Shown piece by piece: positions 26,858 to 35,906 of a stretch of 64,000 bases of DNA; the stretch's first letter is position 1, and every line of letters starts with the position of its first letter. The DNA comes from Winogradskyella sediminis. Lineage in GTDB: Bacteria; Bacteroidota; Bacteroidia; Flavobacteriales; Flavobacteriaceae. Both the position numbers and the translations under genes were made by a program. A model generated the notes under the pieces. It was not told where the DNA came from and made no database searches. It was given only the letters and a program-made list of their open reading frames with translations. Location of the stretch: assembly GCF_003387355.1 (NCBI RefSeq), contig NZ_QUNH01000002.1, positions 723,606-787,605 of the forward strand, read 5' to 3'.

Positions 26858-29800
26858 CGTTTTTATTTTTACGAAGTTTTTTCAATAGTTTTCTGAGTTT
26901 ACTGATTTCTTCAGCATTGGCAGTACTTTGATTTTTAGTTTCACTAACACGCATCATTTCTTCAGAAATAGGTTCGTTGGCTTCATCTTTAATTAGACTT
27001 TTACCATCTGCCATTTTTGCGAAAATGTAGTACAATCCAGGAATAATTAAAACCCCTCCAAGTGTTCCAATAAGCATTCCTCCTAAAGCAGAACCTCCGA
27101 TAGTTCTATTACCTATGGCACCTGCACCAGAAGCGATAACCAAAGGAATTAATCCGGCAATAAATGCAAATGATGTCATTAAAATGGGTCTAAATCGTGC
27201 CCTAGAACCTTCAATGGCAGCTTCTAAAATAGTGGCACCTTGCCTGCGTTTTTGGACGGCAAATTCTACAATTAGAACGGCATTTTTACCCAATAACCCA
27301 ACGAGCATTATTACTCCAATTTGAGCGTAAACGTCATTGGCTAACCCCATGGCTTTAAGAAGTATAAACGAGCCAAAGACACCCACAGGCAAGGATAGAA
27401 TCACCGCAAAAGGTAATAGGAAACTTTCATATTGTGCTGCTAATACAAAATAGACAAATATGAGTACAACGATAAAAATATAAACCGATTCATTTCCTCT
27501 TTGGGCCTCATCAAAGCTTAAACCTTCCCAAGCAATATCATAACCTCTTGGTAATTGTGTGGCTGCAACTTCTTGTATGGCTTTAATAGCCTCATCACTA
27601 GTAAAACCTGGTGCTGGTAAACCTCTAATAGAAGCAGAATTGTAAAGGTTGTATCGTGTTATTTCGTTCGGACCTAATTTTTTTTCAATACTCATAAAAG
27701 CAGAATAAGGCACCATTTCACCTTCTTCATTTTTTACAAACAATTTATCTAAATCTGTAGGTAAACGTCTGTACTCTGGTGCGGCTTGGGTGTACACTTT
27801 AAAGAAACGACCAAAACGAATGAACCCTTGCTCATACGTACTACCAATTAAAATGTTGAGGTTTTCCATAGCTGTACCAATGGTAACCCCTTTTTGCATG
27901 GCTATTTTATTGTTGATTTTTATCTCGTATTGTGGATAATTGGCAGAGAAAAATGTAAATAAGCCCGTTAGCTCTTCACGTTCGGACAAGGCGCTCATGA
28001 AGTCATTATTTACACTTTCAAAATGATGATAGTCCGTTGAATTTGTTTTATCTAATAAGCGCATGGCAAATCCGCCTGACGATCCAAAACCAGGTACGGC
28101 TGGCGGTTCAAAATATTCTATTACGGCTCCTAAGTTTTTGGTTTCTTCTTCCAAGGCTTCCATAATTTCATGTACGGAATGCTCGCGTTCAGACCAAGGT
28201 TTAAGGTTAATTAAGCAAGTTCCAGCATTAGACCCACGACCTTCAGTCATAATTTCATAACCTGCTAAAGAAGATACCGATTCTACACCATCCATCTCCT
28301 CACAAATTTTCTGTAGATTTTTAGCTACTTCGTTGGTACGCTCTAAGGTTGCACCAGGAGGGGTTTGTATAATAGCGTAAATCATACCTTGGTCTTCATT
28401 TGGAATAAAGCCTGCAGGTAACACTTCATTGGTAAAGAAAATTCCGGCACAGAAGGCTGCTAAAATTCCGAAAGTAATCACGCGTCTGGCTACGATTTTA
28501 TTTAAAATCTTTACATAGCCACCTGTGAGTTTTTCAAACCCACCGTTAAACCAAGCAATAAAGCGATCTAATGGAGAGGTTCGCTTTTTACCATGGTTAT
28601 TCTTTAATAACATGGCACAAAGCACTGGAGTCAAAGTCAAGGCAACAATAGCGGAAATAACAATAGAACCTGCCATGGTAATAGAGAATTGTCGGTAGAA
28701 TACACCAACAGGACCCGTCATAAACGAAATAGGAATAAACACAGAAACCATTACTAAGGTTATCGCTACAATAGCACCACCAATTTCACCTAAAACTTCA
28801 TAGGAAGCTTTGTAGGGTGTGAGGTGTTCTTCGTGCATTTTAACGTGGACGGCTTCTACAACGACTATGGCATTATCTACCACAATACCAATGGCTAATA
28901 CTAAAGCAAAGAGTGTGATGAGGTTAATGGACAACCCAAACATCTGCATTACAAAAAAAGCACCTATTAAAGAAACCGGAACGGCAATTATAGGAATTAA
29001 GGTTGAACGCCAATCTCCTAAAAATAGAAATACGACGATAGCCACTAAGATGAAGGCATCTCTTAATGTGTGAATCACCTGATCTATTGAGGCATCTAAA
29101 AAGTTAGACACATCATAACTAATTTGAAAATCGACTCCAGGTGGCAAATCCACTTCTAGCTCATCGAGTTTTTCTTTTACAGCATTGATGACATCGCTAC
29201 CATTACTTCCAAAAGTTTGTTTTAACACAATGGAAGCTGAAGGTTTTCCATCTAAATTGGAATAAATATCAAAAAATTCACTTCCTAATTTTACCTCTGC
29301 AATATCTGAAAGCGTTACAATTTGCCCTTCTTTATTAGCTTTAATGATAATATCTTCGTACTGTTCGGGTTCATTGTATCGGTTTTGATAAGTTAAAACA
29401 TACTCTAAGGATTGCGCGGTTTTTCCAGAGCTTCGCCCCAAACGTCCAGGTCGAGCCAAAATACTTTGGTCTTCCATTGCTTCTAAAACTTCTTCAGCAG
29501 AAATATTATAAGCACGCATACGATCGGGCTTTAACCAAACACGCATGGCAAATTTTCTACTACCTAAAATTTTAGCACTTGCAATACCTTTTATACGCTG
29601 TATTTCAGGAATAATTTTAGTGTAAGCATAATTGTAGAGAAACTTTTCGTCGTTAGCTTTATTTTCACTAGACAAGTTAACGTACATTAACATACTAGGT
29701 TGAACAGGTGTAATGATAACCCCTTCACGTTGTACCAATTCAGGTAGTAAAGGCATCACTTGGTCAACTCTGGTTTTTACTCGTACAACGGCTTCGTTGG

Positions 29801-30098
29801 GATCGGTTCCGGGTTCAAAAATAACACGTAAAGTGCCTTCACCAGCACTAGTGGCATCTGAGGCAATGTAACGCATATCCTGTACACCATTGATGGCTGT
29901 TTCTAGCGGTATTAAAGTTGAATTCACTAATACATCGGCACTAGACCCAGGATAAGCGATAAAAATATTAACGGTCGTTGGAGCAATTTGTGGAAATTGC
30001 GATATAGGTAATTGCTTTATAGCTAAACCACCTATAAATATAATGATCACCGAAATGACAATAGCCAAGACGGGTCTTTTGATAAACTTTTTAAACAT
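26850..30098 (-). CDS. RND efflux pump permease, HAE1 family
   Basis: A 1082-residue inner-membrane transporter with the AcrB layout: 12 membrane segments and two large periplasmic loops, the first beginning after IKQLPISQFPQIAPTTVNI. In the fourth membrane segment the proton-relay pair reads D408-N409 (IGIVVDNAIVVVEAV), not the DD of AcrB. The partner Lys of the tenth segment is kept (GLLGKNAVLIVEFA). The cytosolic tail of about 40 residues is basic and longer than in AcrB. It lies between adaptor and channel genes, 22 bases after the adaptor. Substrates are likely hydrophobic drugs or bile-like compounds, by family only. Confidence 0.94.
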   Translation of the reverse strand: MFKKFIKRPVLAIVISVIIIFIGGLAIKQLPISQFPQIAPTTVNIFIAYPGSSADVLVNSTLIPLETAINGVQDMRYIASDATSAGEGTLRVIFEPGTDPNEAVVRVKTRVDQVMPLLPELVQREGVIITPVQPSMLMYVNLSSENKANDEKFLYNYAYTKIIPEIQRIKGIASAKILGSRKFAMRVWLKPDRMRAYNISAEEVLEAMEDQSILARPGRLGRSSGKTAQSLEYVLTYQNRYNEPEQYEDIIIKANKEGQIVTLSDIAEVKLGSEFFDIYSNLDGKPSASIVLKQTFGSNGSDVINAVKEKLDELEVDLPPGVDFQISYDVSNFLDASIDQVIHTLRDAFILVAIVVFLFLGDWRSTLIPIIAVPVSLIGAFFVMQMFGLSINLITLFALVLAIGIVVDNAIVVVEAVHVKMHEEHLTPYKASYEVLGEIGGAIVAITLVMVSVFIPISFMTGPVGVFYRQFSITMAGSIVISAIVALTLTPVLCAMLLKNNHGKKRTSPLDRFIAWFNGGFEKLTGGYVKILNKIVARRVITFGILAAFCAGIFFTNEVLPAGFIPNEDQGMIYAIIQTPPGATLERTNEVAKNLQKICEEMDGVESVSSLAGYEIMTEGRGSNAGTCLINLKPWSEREHSVHEIMEALEEETKNLGAVIEYFEPPAVPGFGSSGGFAMRLLDKTNSTDYHHFESVNNDFMSALSEREELTGLFTFFSANYPQYEIKINNKIAMQKGVTIGTAMENLNILIGSTYEQGFIRFGRFFKVYTQAAPEYRRLPTDLDKLFVKNEEGEMVPYSAFMSIEKKLGPNEITRYNLYNSASIRGLPAPGFTSDEAIKAIQEVAATQLPRGYDIAWEGLSFDEAQRGNESVYIFIVVLIFVYFVLAAQYESFLLPFAVILSLPVGVFGSFILLKAMGLANDVYAQIGVIMLVGLLGKNAVLIVEFAVQKRRQGATILEAAIEGSRARFRPILMTSFAFIAGLIPLVIASGAGAIGNRTIGGSALGGMLIGTLGGVLIIPGLYYIFAKMADGKSLIKDEANEPISEEMMRVSETKNQSTANAEEISKLRKLLKKLRKNKNDD

Positions 30099-30120
30099 AA
30101 TGTTTGTGGATTAGTTAAAA

Positions 30121-31212
30121 TTACTCAGCGTATAGTTCTAGATGAGATAAAACGGTCTCAGGATCTACAGATTTTGTATGAATTTCCTCTTGATCTATAA
30201 CCATTTTAATCCCTTCTAGTAAGATAGTATCGGTTTCAGAAAGTCCTTTGTCTACAATAAATAAGTGCGGTAGTTCGGCGCCAATAGTGATTTCTCGCTG
30301 ATGTACAACATGATTTTGATCTACCACAAAAACATAGGTTTTGTCTAAAATCTCGAATGTGGCTTTTTGTGGTACAATTACAACGTCCTTGAAAGGGATG
30401 GTCATTAAAATACTTCCGGTTTCTCCATGTCTTAGAATACCATCAGGATTTGGAAATGTAGCTCTAAAGGCAATATTTCCGGTTTCACTATCAAATTCAC
30501 CTTCTATGGTTTCTACAACACCTTTTTGATTGAACCGTTTGTTGTTTGCCATTAGAAGCTCAACATTTTTATTGTTTCTTTTGGCTTCACTCGTTATATA
30601 ATCGAGATATTCTGCTTCAGGTACATTAAAATATACCCACATTTTACTGTTGTCTGATAGTGTTGTTAAAAGTTCCCCTTCATCTAATAAACTTCCTTCT
30701 CTAGCTTCCAAATGGTTAATGATTCCATTAAAAGGGGCTTTGATACTTGTAAACCCTAAGTGAGTTTGTGCTAAAGAGACTTCGGCATTGGCTTTCTCTA
30801 AATTAGCTTTTGCCATGGCCAATTCGTTGGGAGATACCACATTACCATCGGCTAATAATTGGGTGTTGGCAAGTTCTATTTGTGCCACTTTTAATTCGGC
30901 TTTGGCCTTATTGAGTTCGGCTTGGTAGATATTTGGCATTATTTGAAATAAGGGTTGGCCTTTTTTAACATGTTGGCCTTCATCTACAGAGATGTTTTTT
31001 AGATAACCTTTCTCTAAAGCACGCAGTTCTATGTGTCTTATGGAGTGGATTTGACTCACATAATCTTTAATAATAGTGGTGTCTTTTTTAATAGGATTGG
31101 TAACGAGAAATGTTGATTCTTCGTGTTTTTCTTCTTTGTGTTCTTCACAGCTTGCTAGCGTTATACACATGCATAGTCCTGCGAAAATGCTGATTTTCTT
31201 AATGGTATTCAC
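30121..31212 (-). CDS. RND efflux periplasmic adaptor (membrane fusion protein)
   Basis: A 363-residue lipoprotein of the AcrA/MexA type. The signal ends TLASCEEHKE, giving a lipidated Cys22. Barrel-sandwich motifs are seen (GYLKNISVDEGQHVKKGQPLFQI and its partner APFNGIINHLEAREGSLL), with a short coiled-coil hairpin between them and a beta-barrel and membrane-proximal domain after. It is the first gene of the pump operon. A His/Glu-rich patch follows the lipidated Cys, possibly a metal-binding linker, though this may only be composition. Confidence 0.93.
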   Translation of the reverse strand: MNTIKKISIFAGLCMCITLASCEEHKEEKHEESTFLVTNPIKKDTTIIKDYVSQIHSIRHIELRALEKGYLKNISVDEGQHVKKGQPLFQIMPNIYQAELNKAKAELKVAQIELANTQLLADGNVVSPNELAMAKANLEKANAEVSLAQTHLGFTSIKAPFNGIINHLEAREGSLLDEGELLTTLSDNSKMWVYFNVPEAEYLDYITSEAKRNNKNVELLMANNKRFNQKGVVETIEGEFDSETGNIAFRATFPNPDGILRHGETGSILMTIPFKDVVIVPQKATFEILDKTYVFVVDQNHVVHQREITIGAELPHLFIVDKGLSETDTILLEGIKMVIDQEEIHTKSVDPETVLSHLELYAE

Positions 31213-31311
31213 TTGTAAAATGATTTTATAAAATGATATTATTAATTGATCAAACCCTCTAGAAATTGGGAATGATATGCAGTAGAGTTCTGTTTGAAAC
31301 TCTAAAATTTT

Positions 31312-31352
31312 AATAAAAAAACAGTCTTATAGCATGTTGCTTGACTGTTTTG
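31312..31352 (-). terminator. Terminator between a small secreted protein gene and the efflux operon
   Basis: On the minus strand AAAACAGTC and GACTGTTTT pair and are followed by a run of T. It lies 100 bases before the adaptor gene start, so it may also act as an attenuator for the pump operon. Confidence 0.8.
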
Positions 31353-31358
31353 TGGTTA

Positions 31359-31772
31359 TCAAATTATAAAAACTTGGAATTGTACATGAAGTCTAAGACG
31401 CGACTCATTAATATCGCTTTGTGGGCGATAGATGTTTTTTTCGAGATGCTTAGAAGCGTGTTCAAATAACAAGGCATTGATAAAGCTAGTTTCTAAAAAA
31501 TCTTTGTAAAACTGCTTTTTTGTAGAGGCTTCTTCGTCTTCAACTTTATTACTTTCTATAATTTCTACATTTCTTCGCTCATCTGTGTTTTTATGGTAAG
31601 GAAGAATAGTAGCATTAAGAGATTTTTTTGTGTAGTTGTAAGAGGTGTTGAAATGACTTACAGCATAGGCCGTTGAGGTATTACTTGTAGTTGCATTGGC
31701 TTGTAAATGAGCCAATGTGCTTAGTAATAAAACAACAACTAATGATAAATATGACTTAAACGTGTTTTTCAT
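31359..31772 (-). CDS. Small secreted hypothetical protein
   Basis: A 137-residue protein starting MKNTFKSYLSLVVVLLLSTLAHLQANA, that is, with a clear signal peptide. The mature part is polar with a charged middle (KNTDERRNVEIIESNKVEDEEAS) and a C-terminus ending in alternating residues (SRLRLHVQFQVFII), suggestive of a beta strand. I recognise no family. It is followed by a terminator and then the efflux operon on the same strand. A TTG four codons upstream is in frame but ATG at 31772 is preferred. Confidence 0.55.
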   Translation of the reverse strand: MKNTFKSYLSLVVVLLLSTLAHLQANATTSNTSTAYAVSHFNTSYNYTKKSLNATILPYHKNTDERRNVEIIESNKVEDEEASTKKQFYKDFLETSFINALLFEHASKHLEKNIYRPQSDINESRLRLHVQFQVFII

Positions 31773-32005
31773 TTCAGACCTCAAAGCTATATCATACGAT
31801 TTAAAATACCAAAATTGGACTGTTTAAATTTTAGAACATAAATGATAAAAATTTCTTAAGAAGGTATAAGGTGTTCTAACTTAAATTAGTGTTTACAGCG
31901 ATGCATTCCACAACTTATGAGTACTAAATATTGCCATTAGTTTGAAGTCAATATGCTGTAAAATAGGTTTGTGCAAAAACATATTTATGTGAAGTCATAA
32001 AATAT

Positions 32006-32434
32006 TTACTCCTTAATCATATCTCTATATTCTTCAAAAAAAGCTTCAAATAAACTCATGTTTTCATTAAAGAATTCCATAACAACACGCCATGTATTTT
32101 TATTATGTATAGAGACTTTTTGTTCTAATGGTAAATAGATGCGAGAAATTTCTTTACCGTTTTCTAAATAGTATGCTTCGTTATATATAGCATCTGGTAA
32201 ATAGTCATTTTTTAGAATGCCTTTTAAGGCCACAAGTTTTTCCCAGCAGTTAATTCGGTTTTCCAAATCATCTTCAAGATCTAAAGCGATTAATGCCGAT
32301 TTATTATCAAAATGAAATTTAAACGAAAAACCTTTAATTTTGGTGTCGTATAACACCCATTTTCTTGGGAATGACTTTCCAAAACTGGTCCAAAATTCTT
32401 GTCTTAATCGTCTACTTTCTTCTTTGCTAAACAT
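32006..32434 (-). CDS. DUF4268 domain-containing protein
   Basis: A 142-residue cytosolic protein of the DUF4268 family, recognised by RLRQEFWTSFGKSFPRKWVLYDTKIKGFSFKFHFD at the start and the aromatic LPDAIYNEAYYLENGKEISRIYLP segment later. Related domains occur in nuclease-like and restriction-associated proteins, but this short form in flavobacteria stands alone and no catalytic residues are visible. It follows the ZIP gene by 29 bases on the same strand, so they may be co-transcribed. Confidence 0.8.
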   Translation of the reverse strand: MFSKEESRRLRQEFWTSFGKSFPRKWVLYDTKIKGFSFKFHFDNKSALIALDLEDDLENRINCWEKLVALKGILKNDYLPDAIYNEAYYLENGKEISRIYLPLEQKVSIHNKNTWRVVMEFFNENMSLFEAFFEEYRDMIKE

Positions 32435-32463
32435 AATTAACGGTATAATTATTAGTCTTTTTT

Positions 32464-33138
32464 TTAAAGTATATAAGCAATGGCAATACCTAAAACGATA
32501 GCTACCAATTTAGATAAATTAAATTTATGACCTTCACTAGATTCAAATAAAATGGTTGTAGAAATATGCAGAAAAATACCTATAGCAATAGCATTGATGA
32601 CTTGTACATACGTGGCCATAAAACTAGAATGGTTAGAGATAAAGGTTCCTAAGGGTGTCATGGCCGTAAAAATGATTAAGAAACTTACAACTTGCATTTT
32701 ACTATAACTAGATTTTAATAAAAATGCGGTAATTAATATGGCAATCGGAATTTTATGAATAAGTATGCCATACACCATATTATTGTGATGATGAATAGGA
32801 AAACCTTCTAAAAAACTATGAATACATAAACTGACAAAAAGCAGCCATGGAAATGCTGTATCGTCTTTATGAATATGGACATGGCCATGTTCGGCTCCTT
32901 TAGAAAAAAATTCTAATATGATCTGAAGCAAGATACCACACATAATATATAAACCTGTGTGTTTGGCATCGATATGATGATAGACTTCTGGTAATAAATC
33001 AAAAAGTGTGAGTGCCAATAAAAAGGCACCACTAAACGATAATAGAAGTTTAGTATAACTTGTGTTTTGCTTTTTAATGAATATAGCAATAACAATACCT
33101 ATAAGAACGGCAATTAAGGGTAATAAATAGCTATGCAT
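32464..33138 (-). CDS. ZIP family metal transporter
   Basis: A 224-residue inner-membrane protein with about eight membrane segments that should import zinc or another divalent metal. The binuclear metal site is visible in the fourth and fifth segments: CIHSFLEGFPIHHHNN and ILIHKIPIAILI, which correspond to the HNxxEG and HEIPE-type motifs. The variable loop is histidine-rich (EHGHVHIHKD). Length fits bacterial ZIPs. It lies eight bases after the methyltransferase gene. Confidence 0.9.
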   Translation of the reverse strand: MHSYLLPLIAVLIGIVIAIFIKKQNTSYTKLLLSFSGAFLLALTLFDLLPEVYHHIDAKHTGLYIMCGILLQIILEFFSKGAEHGHVHIHKDDTAFPWLLFVSLCIHSFLEGFPIHHHNNMVYGILIHKIPIAILITAFLLKSSYSKMQVVSFLIIFTAMTPLGTFISNHSSFMATYVQVINAIAIGIFLHISTTILFESSEGHKFNLSKLVAIVLGIAIAYIL

Positions 33139-33145
33139 ATCATTT

Positions 33146-33877
33146 TTACTTAAAAATCATAATCATACGTTCTGACGTGTCGGTATGGTATTTATGTAAT
33201 TTATAATCACCAAATACATCTAACAAATGGACGCCTGCTTTTTCAAAGAGGATTTCAAAATCTTGTAAAGTAAAGGCTTTTACGCGTTCTTGAAATTCAA
33301 AATGCTCTCCATCGGCTTCAAAACTAATATCTTTAATAATATACCCCTCTTTTACCGATCTTTTTTGATGAAAATCAATTCCTTCTACGGTTTTTACATC
33401 TTCAGGAATTAAATTTTTAATGATATAATTGGTGTTCATAAAATCGATAACACCAAATCCAAAGGTATTTAATTCTTGTTTAATAGAAGCAATGGTTTTG
33501 AGGTTACAAGCTTCATTTTCAAAATAGCCAAAACTTGTAAAAAGGTTAAAAACGGCATCAAAAGTATCTGGAAATGGAGTACTCATATCGTGTACCTTAA
33601 ACCGAAGAGTTTCATTTTCAAATTGCTGTGCATGGGCTATACTTTGCTCAGATAAATCTGCACCAGTAACATTATAACCTAAAGAATTTAAGTACACAGA
33701 ATGTCTACCTTTACCACAGGCTAAATCTAAAATTTTTCCATGTTCAGGTAAGTTGAGATAATTGGTGAGATTATCCATAAAATTTTGAGCTTCTGTATAA
33801 TCTCTGTCTTTATATAAAATGTGGTAGTAAGGGGTGTCAAACCACGATGCGTACCATTGTTTTGTTGGTTTAGTCAT
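33146..33877 (-). CDS. Class I SAM-dependent methyltransferase
   Basis: A 243-residue soluble methyltransferase. Motif I is KILDLACGKGRHSVYLNSLG, followed by the acidic VTGADLS end of the second strand. The N-terminal WFDTPYYHILYKDRD segment is common in flavobacterial members of the family. The substrate cannot be told; small-molecule type is likely because no RNA- or DNA-binding domain is present. It heads a short run with the ZIP and DUF4268 genes. Confidence 0.85.
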   Translation of the reverse strand: MTKPTKQWYASWFDTPYYHILYKDRDYTEAQNFMDNLTNYLNLPEHGKILDLACGKGRHSVYLNSLGYNVTGADLSEQSIAHAQQFENETLRFKVHDMSTPFPDTFDAVFNLFTSFGYFENEACNLKTIASIKQELNTFGFGVIDFMNTNYIIKNLIPEDVKTVEGIDFHQKRSVKEGYIIKDISFEADGEHFEFQERVKAFTLQDFEILFEKAGVHLLDVFGDYKLHKYHTDTSERMIMIFK

Positions 33878-34051
33878 AATTATCTCCTATAAAAAAAGGA
33901 GTATTGTTAATTAAAAATAATATGTTGTTATTACGAGGAAGAAGAGCGTAGTTATTTCATAATCCATAAAAAGATAGCTATAACTAGGCTTCAAATTTTC
34001 GTAATGACGCGTCCTATTTAAATTTTAGGATGTCATGCTGCAAAAATACTG

Positions 34052-34059
34052 TATTTTTG
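34052..34059 (+). promoter_or_regulatory. Candidate -7 box before the THUMP methyltransferase gene
   Basis: TATTTTTG matches TAnnTTTG. Transcription would begin near 34065, downstream of the alternative in-frame start at 34035, which decides for ATG at 34080. Confidence 0.55.
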
Positions 34060-34079
34060 CAATCTATTTGACGGAACTT

Positions 34080-35237
34080 ATGGAAGATAATTACAAGATG
34101 TTAGCCAAAACTTTATTTGGCTTCGAAGATATATTAGCAAAAGAACTTACACAACTTGGTGCCATGAAGGTGGAAAAGGGTGTTCGTAATGTGAGTTTTG
34201 AAGGTGATAAAGGGTTTATGTATAAGGCCAATCTTGGGTTGAGAACTGCTATAAAAATCCTAAAACCAATTCATACATTTAGGATTACTAAAGAAGAGGA
34301 TCTTTACAAAAACGTAAAGCAGATGAAGTGGGAAAACTATTTAAAATCAACTGGTTCGTTGGCGGTCGATGCCACAGTACATAATAGTGTGTTTACCCAT
34401 TCCCTCTATACTGCTTTAAAAACCAAAGATGCAATAGTAGATCGCTTTAGAGAAATTGATGGTACGCGTCCTGATGTAGATTTACGTTTTCCTGACTTAA
34501 AAATTAATGTTCATATAGATCGTCAGCGTTGTACTATATCGCTAGATACGTCTGGCGAATCGTTGCATAGACGTGGTTATAAATCCGCTACAAACATTGC
34601 TCCGATAAACGAAGTCTTAGCGGCAGGTTTAATAATGATGAGTGGTTGGGATGGCCAGTCAGATTTTATGGATCCGATGTGTGGTAGTGGAACCATGTTG
34701 GCAGAAGCGGCTATGATTGCTTGTAATATTCCACCAAACTTAATGCGAAAAGAGTTTGCTTTTGAACGTTGGACCAATTGGGATGTGGATTTGTTTGAGA
34801 AAATTGAAGAATCTTTATTGAAGAAAACACGCGATTTTCATCATAAAATTATTGGTTACGATAAATCACCTTCGGCTGTGGTAAAAGCAAAGGAAAATAT
34901 AAAGAATGCGCATTTAGATGAATTTGTACATATCCAGCATGAAGACTTCTTTAAAACTCAAAAATCTGGGAACGAGAAATTGCACATGGTATTTAATCCT
35001 CCGTACGGTGAGCGTTTAGAGAATTTAAATGTGGAAGAATTTTATGGTAATATTGGGTCTACTTTAAAACATGGTTATCCAGGAACTAACGCATGGCTTA
35101 TTACTTCAAATCTAGAAGCTTTAAAATCTGTTGGTTTACGTCCTTCCCGAAAGATAAAAGTGTATAATGCTAAGCTTGAAGCCCGTTTGGTAAAGTATGA
35201 AATGTATGAAGGTAGCCGAAAAGCTAAGAAACAGTAG
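34080..35237 (+). CDS. THUMP-domain 23S rRNA guanine-N2-methyltransferase-like protein (RlmL type)
   Basis: A 385-residue RNA methyltransferase. An N-terminal THUMP domain (about residues 1-155) binds RNA; the catalytic Rossmann fold follows with DPMCGSGTMLAEAA as the SAM-binding motif and FNPPYGERL as the NPPY catalytic motif used for exocyclic amino-group methylation. The protein corresponds to the N-terminal, m2G-forming half of E. coli RlmKL without the RlmK half. The promoter position supports ATG at 34080. Confidence 0.88.
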   Translation: MEDNYKMLAKTLFGFEDILAKELTQLGAMKVEKGVRNVSFEGDKGFMYKANLGLRTAIKILKPIHTFRITKEEDLYKNVKQMKWENYLKSTGSLAVDATVHNSVFTHSLYTALKTKDAIVDRFREIDGTRPDVDLRFPDLKINVHIDRQRCTISLDTSGESLHRRGYKSATNIAPINEVLAAGLIMMSGWDGQSDFMDPMCGSGTMLAEAAMIACNIPPNLMRKEFAFERWTNWDVDLFEKIEESLLKKTRDFHHKIIGYDKSPSAVVKAKENIKNAHLDEFVHIQHEDFFKTQKSGNEKLHMVFNPPYGERLENLNVEEFYGNIGSTLKHGYPGTNAWLITSNLEALKSVGLRPSRKIKVYNAKLEARLVKYEMYEGSRKAKKQ

Positions 35238-35317
35238 GTAGTGTTCAATAAGCAGCAAGCGATTGTATTCATAATGGCAAGTTTAACTCACTGTTTTTAT
35301 GACTTTATGAGAACGAC

Positions 35318-35794
35318 TTAGCGACCTAGGTTTTCTAGCTGTAAATTATAATCGTACTGTAAATCTTCATGTAAGACTTTAATCTTATTCTTAATAGAAC
35401 GTATTTGTCTTTCGTATAAGTTACTGAGGGTCGTATTTCTATGAATAGACGGTTTTAAATCATTTAAGCGTTCACAAAAATAGAGTAGGAGTTCTACTTC
35501 TGTGGTTTTCTTTAATGAATACCGACTGTAGACTCTAATTTCTCTTAAAATTTTTCGTATTGTTTTCTTCATGTAGAAATAACTATTGGTATTTATACCT
35601 TCAAATAAGGCGTCTAAACTGGTTTTTACACTAGCTATATAACCATCTTCATCATGGGATTCAAATAATAAATAGGTGAGAAGAGCTTTATTTTCTTTTT
35701 TAAATTTCCCTAAACGCAAGCACAATTCTAGTAGTTCTTCTTGAGAAAGGTGTTTCAATTCTTTTTTTATAGTAACAATAGATTCAATCTTCAT
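35318..35794 (-). CDS. Hypothetical protein, helical
   Basis: A 158-residue soluble protein, almost entirely helical, with a high content of Lys and Leu. An ARM- or HEAT-like start (LSQEELLELCLRLGKFKKENKALLTYLLFES) is followed by a basic middle (MKKTIRKILREIRVYSRYSLKK). No known domain is recognised. It is between convergent or unrelated genes and has no signal peptide. Similar proteins are, as far as I know, restricted to Bacteroidota. Confidence 0.6.
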   Translation of the reverse strand: MKIESIVTIKKELKHLSQEELLELCLRLGKFKKENKALLTYLLFESHDEDGYIASVKTSLDALFEGINTNSYFYMKKTIRKILREIRVYSRYSLKKTTEVELLLYFCERLNDLKPSIHRNTTLSNLYERQIRSIKNKIKVLHEDLQYDYNLQLENLGR

Positions 35795-35848
35795 GCTCTA
35801 AAATTAAGGCTTTTTGTTTGAGTTATAATAAAACCATCTGTAAAACTA

Positions 35849-35886
35849 AAAGCAGCTAACTATGTAATATAATTAACTGCTTTTTT
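35849..35886 (-). terminator. Probable terminator of the E1 dehydrogenase gene
   Basis: AAGCAG and CTGCTT with adjacent TAA/TTA form an imperfect hairpin followed on either strand by T. It lies directly after the E1 gene on the minus strand. Confidence 0.6.
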
Positions 35887-35906
35887 ATGGTGTTTTAAAC
35901 TTGTGT

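Noticed and set aside
34035-34079. Longer N-terminus of the THUMP methyltransferase
   Set aside because: The extra 15 codons lie across the promoter box at 34052-34059 and add nothing like the family start.
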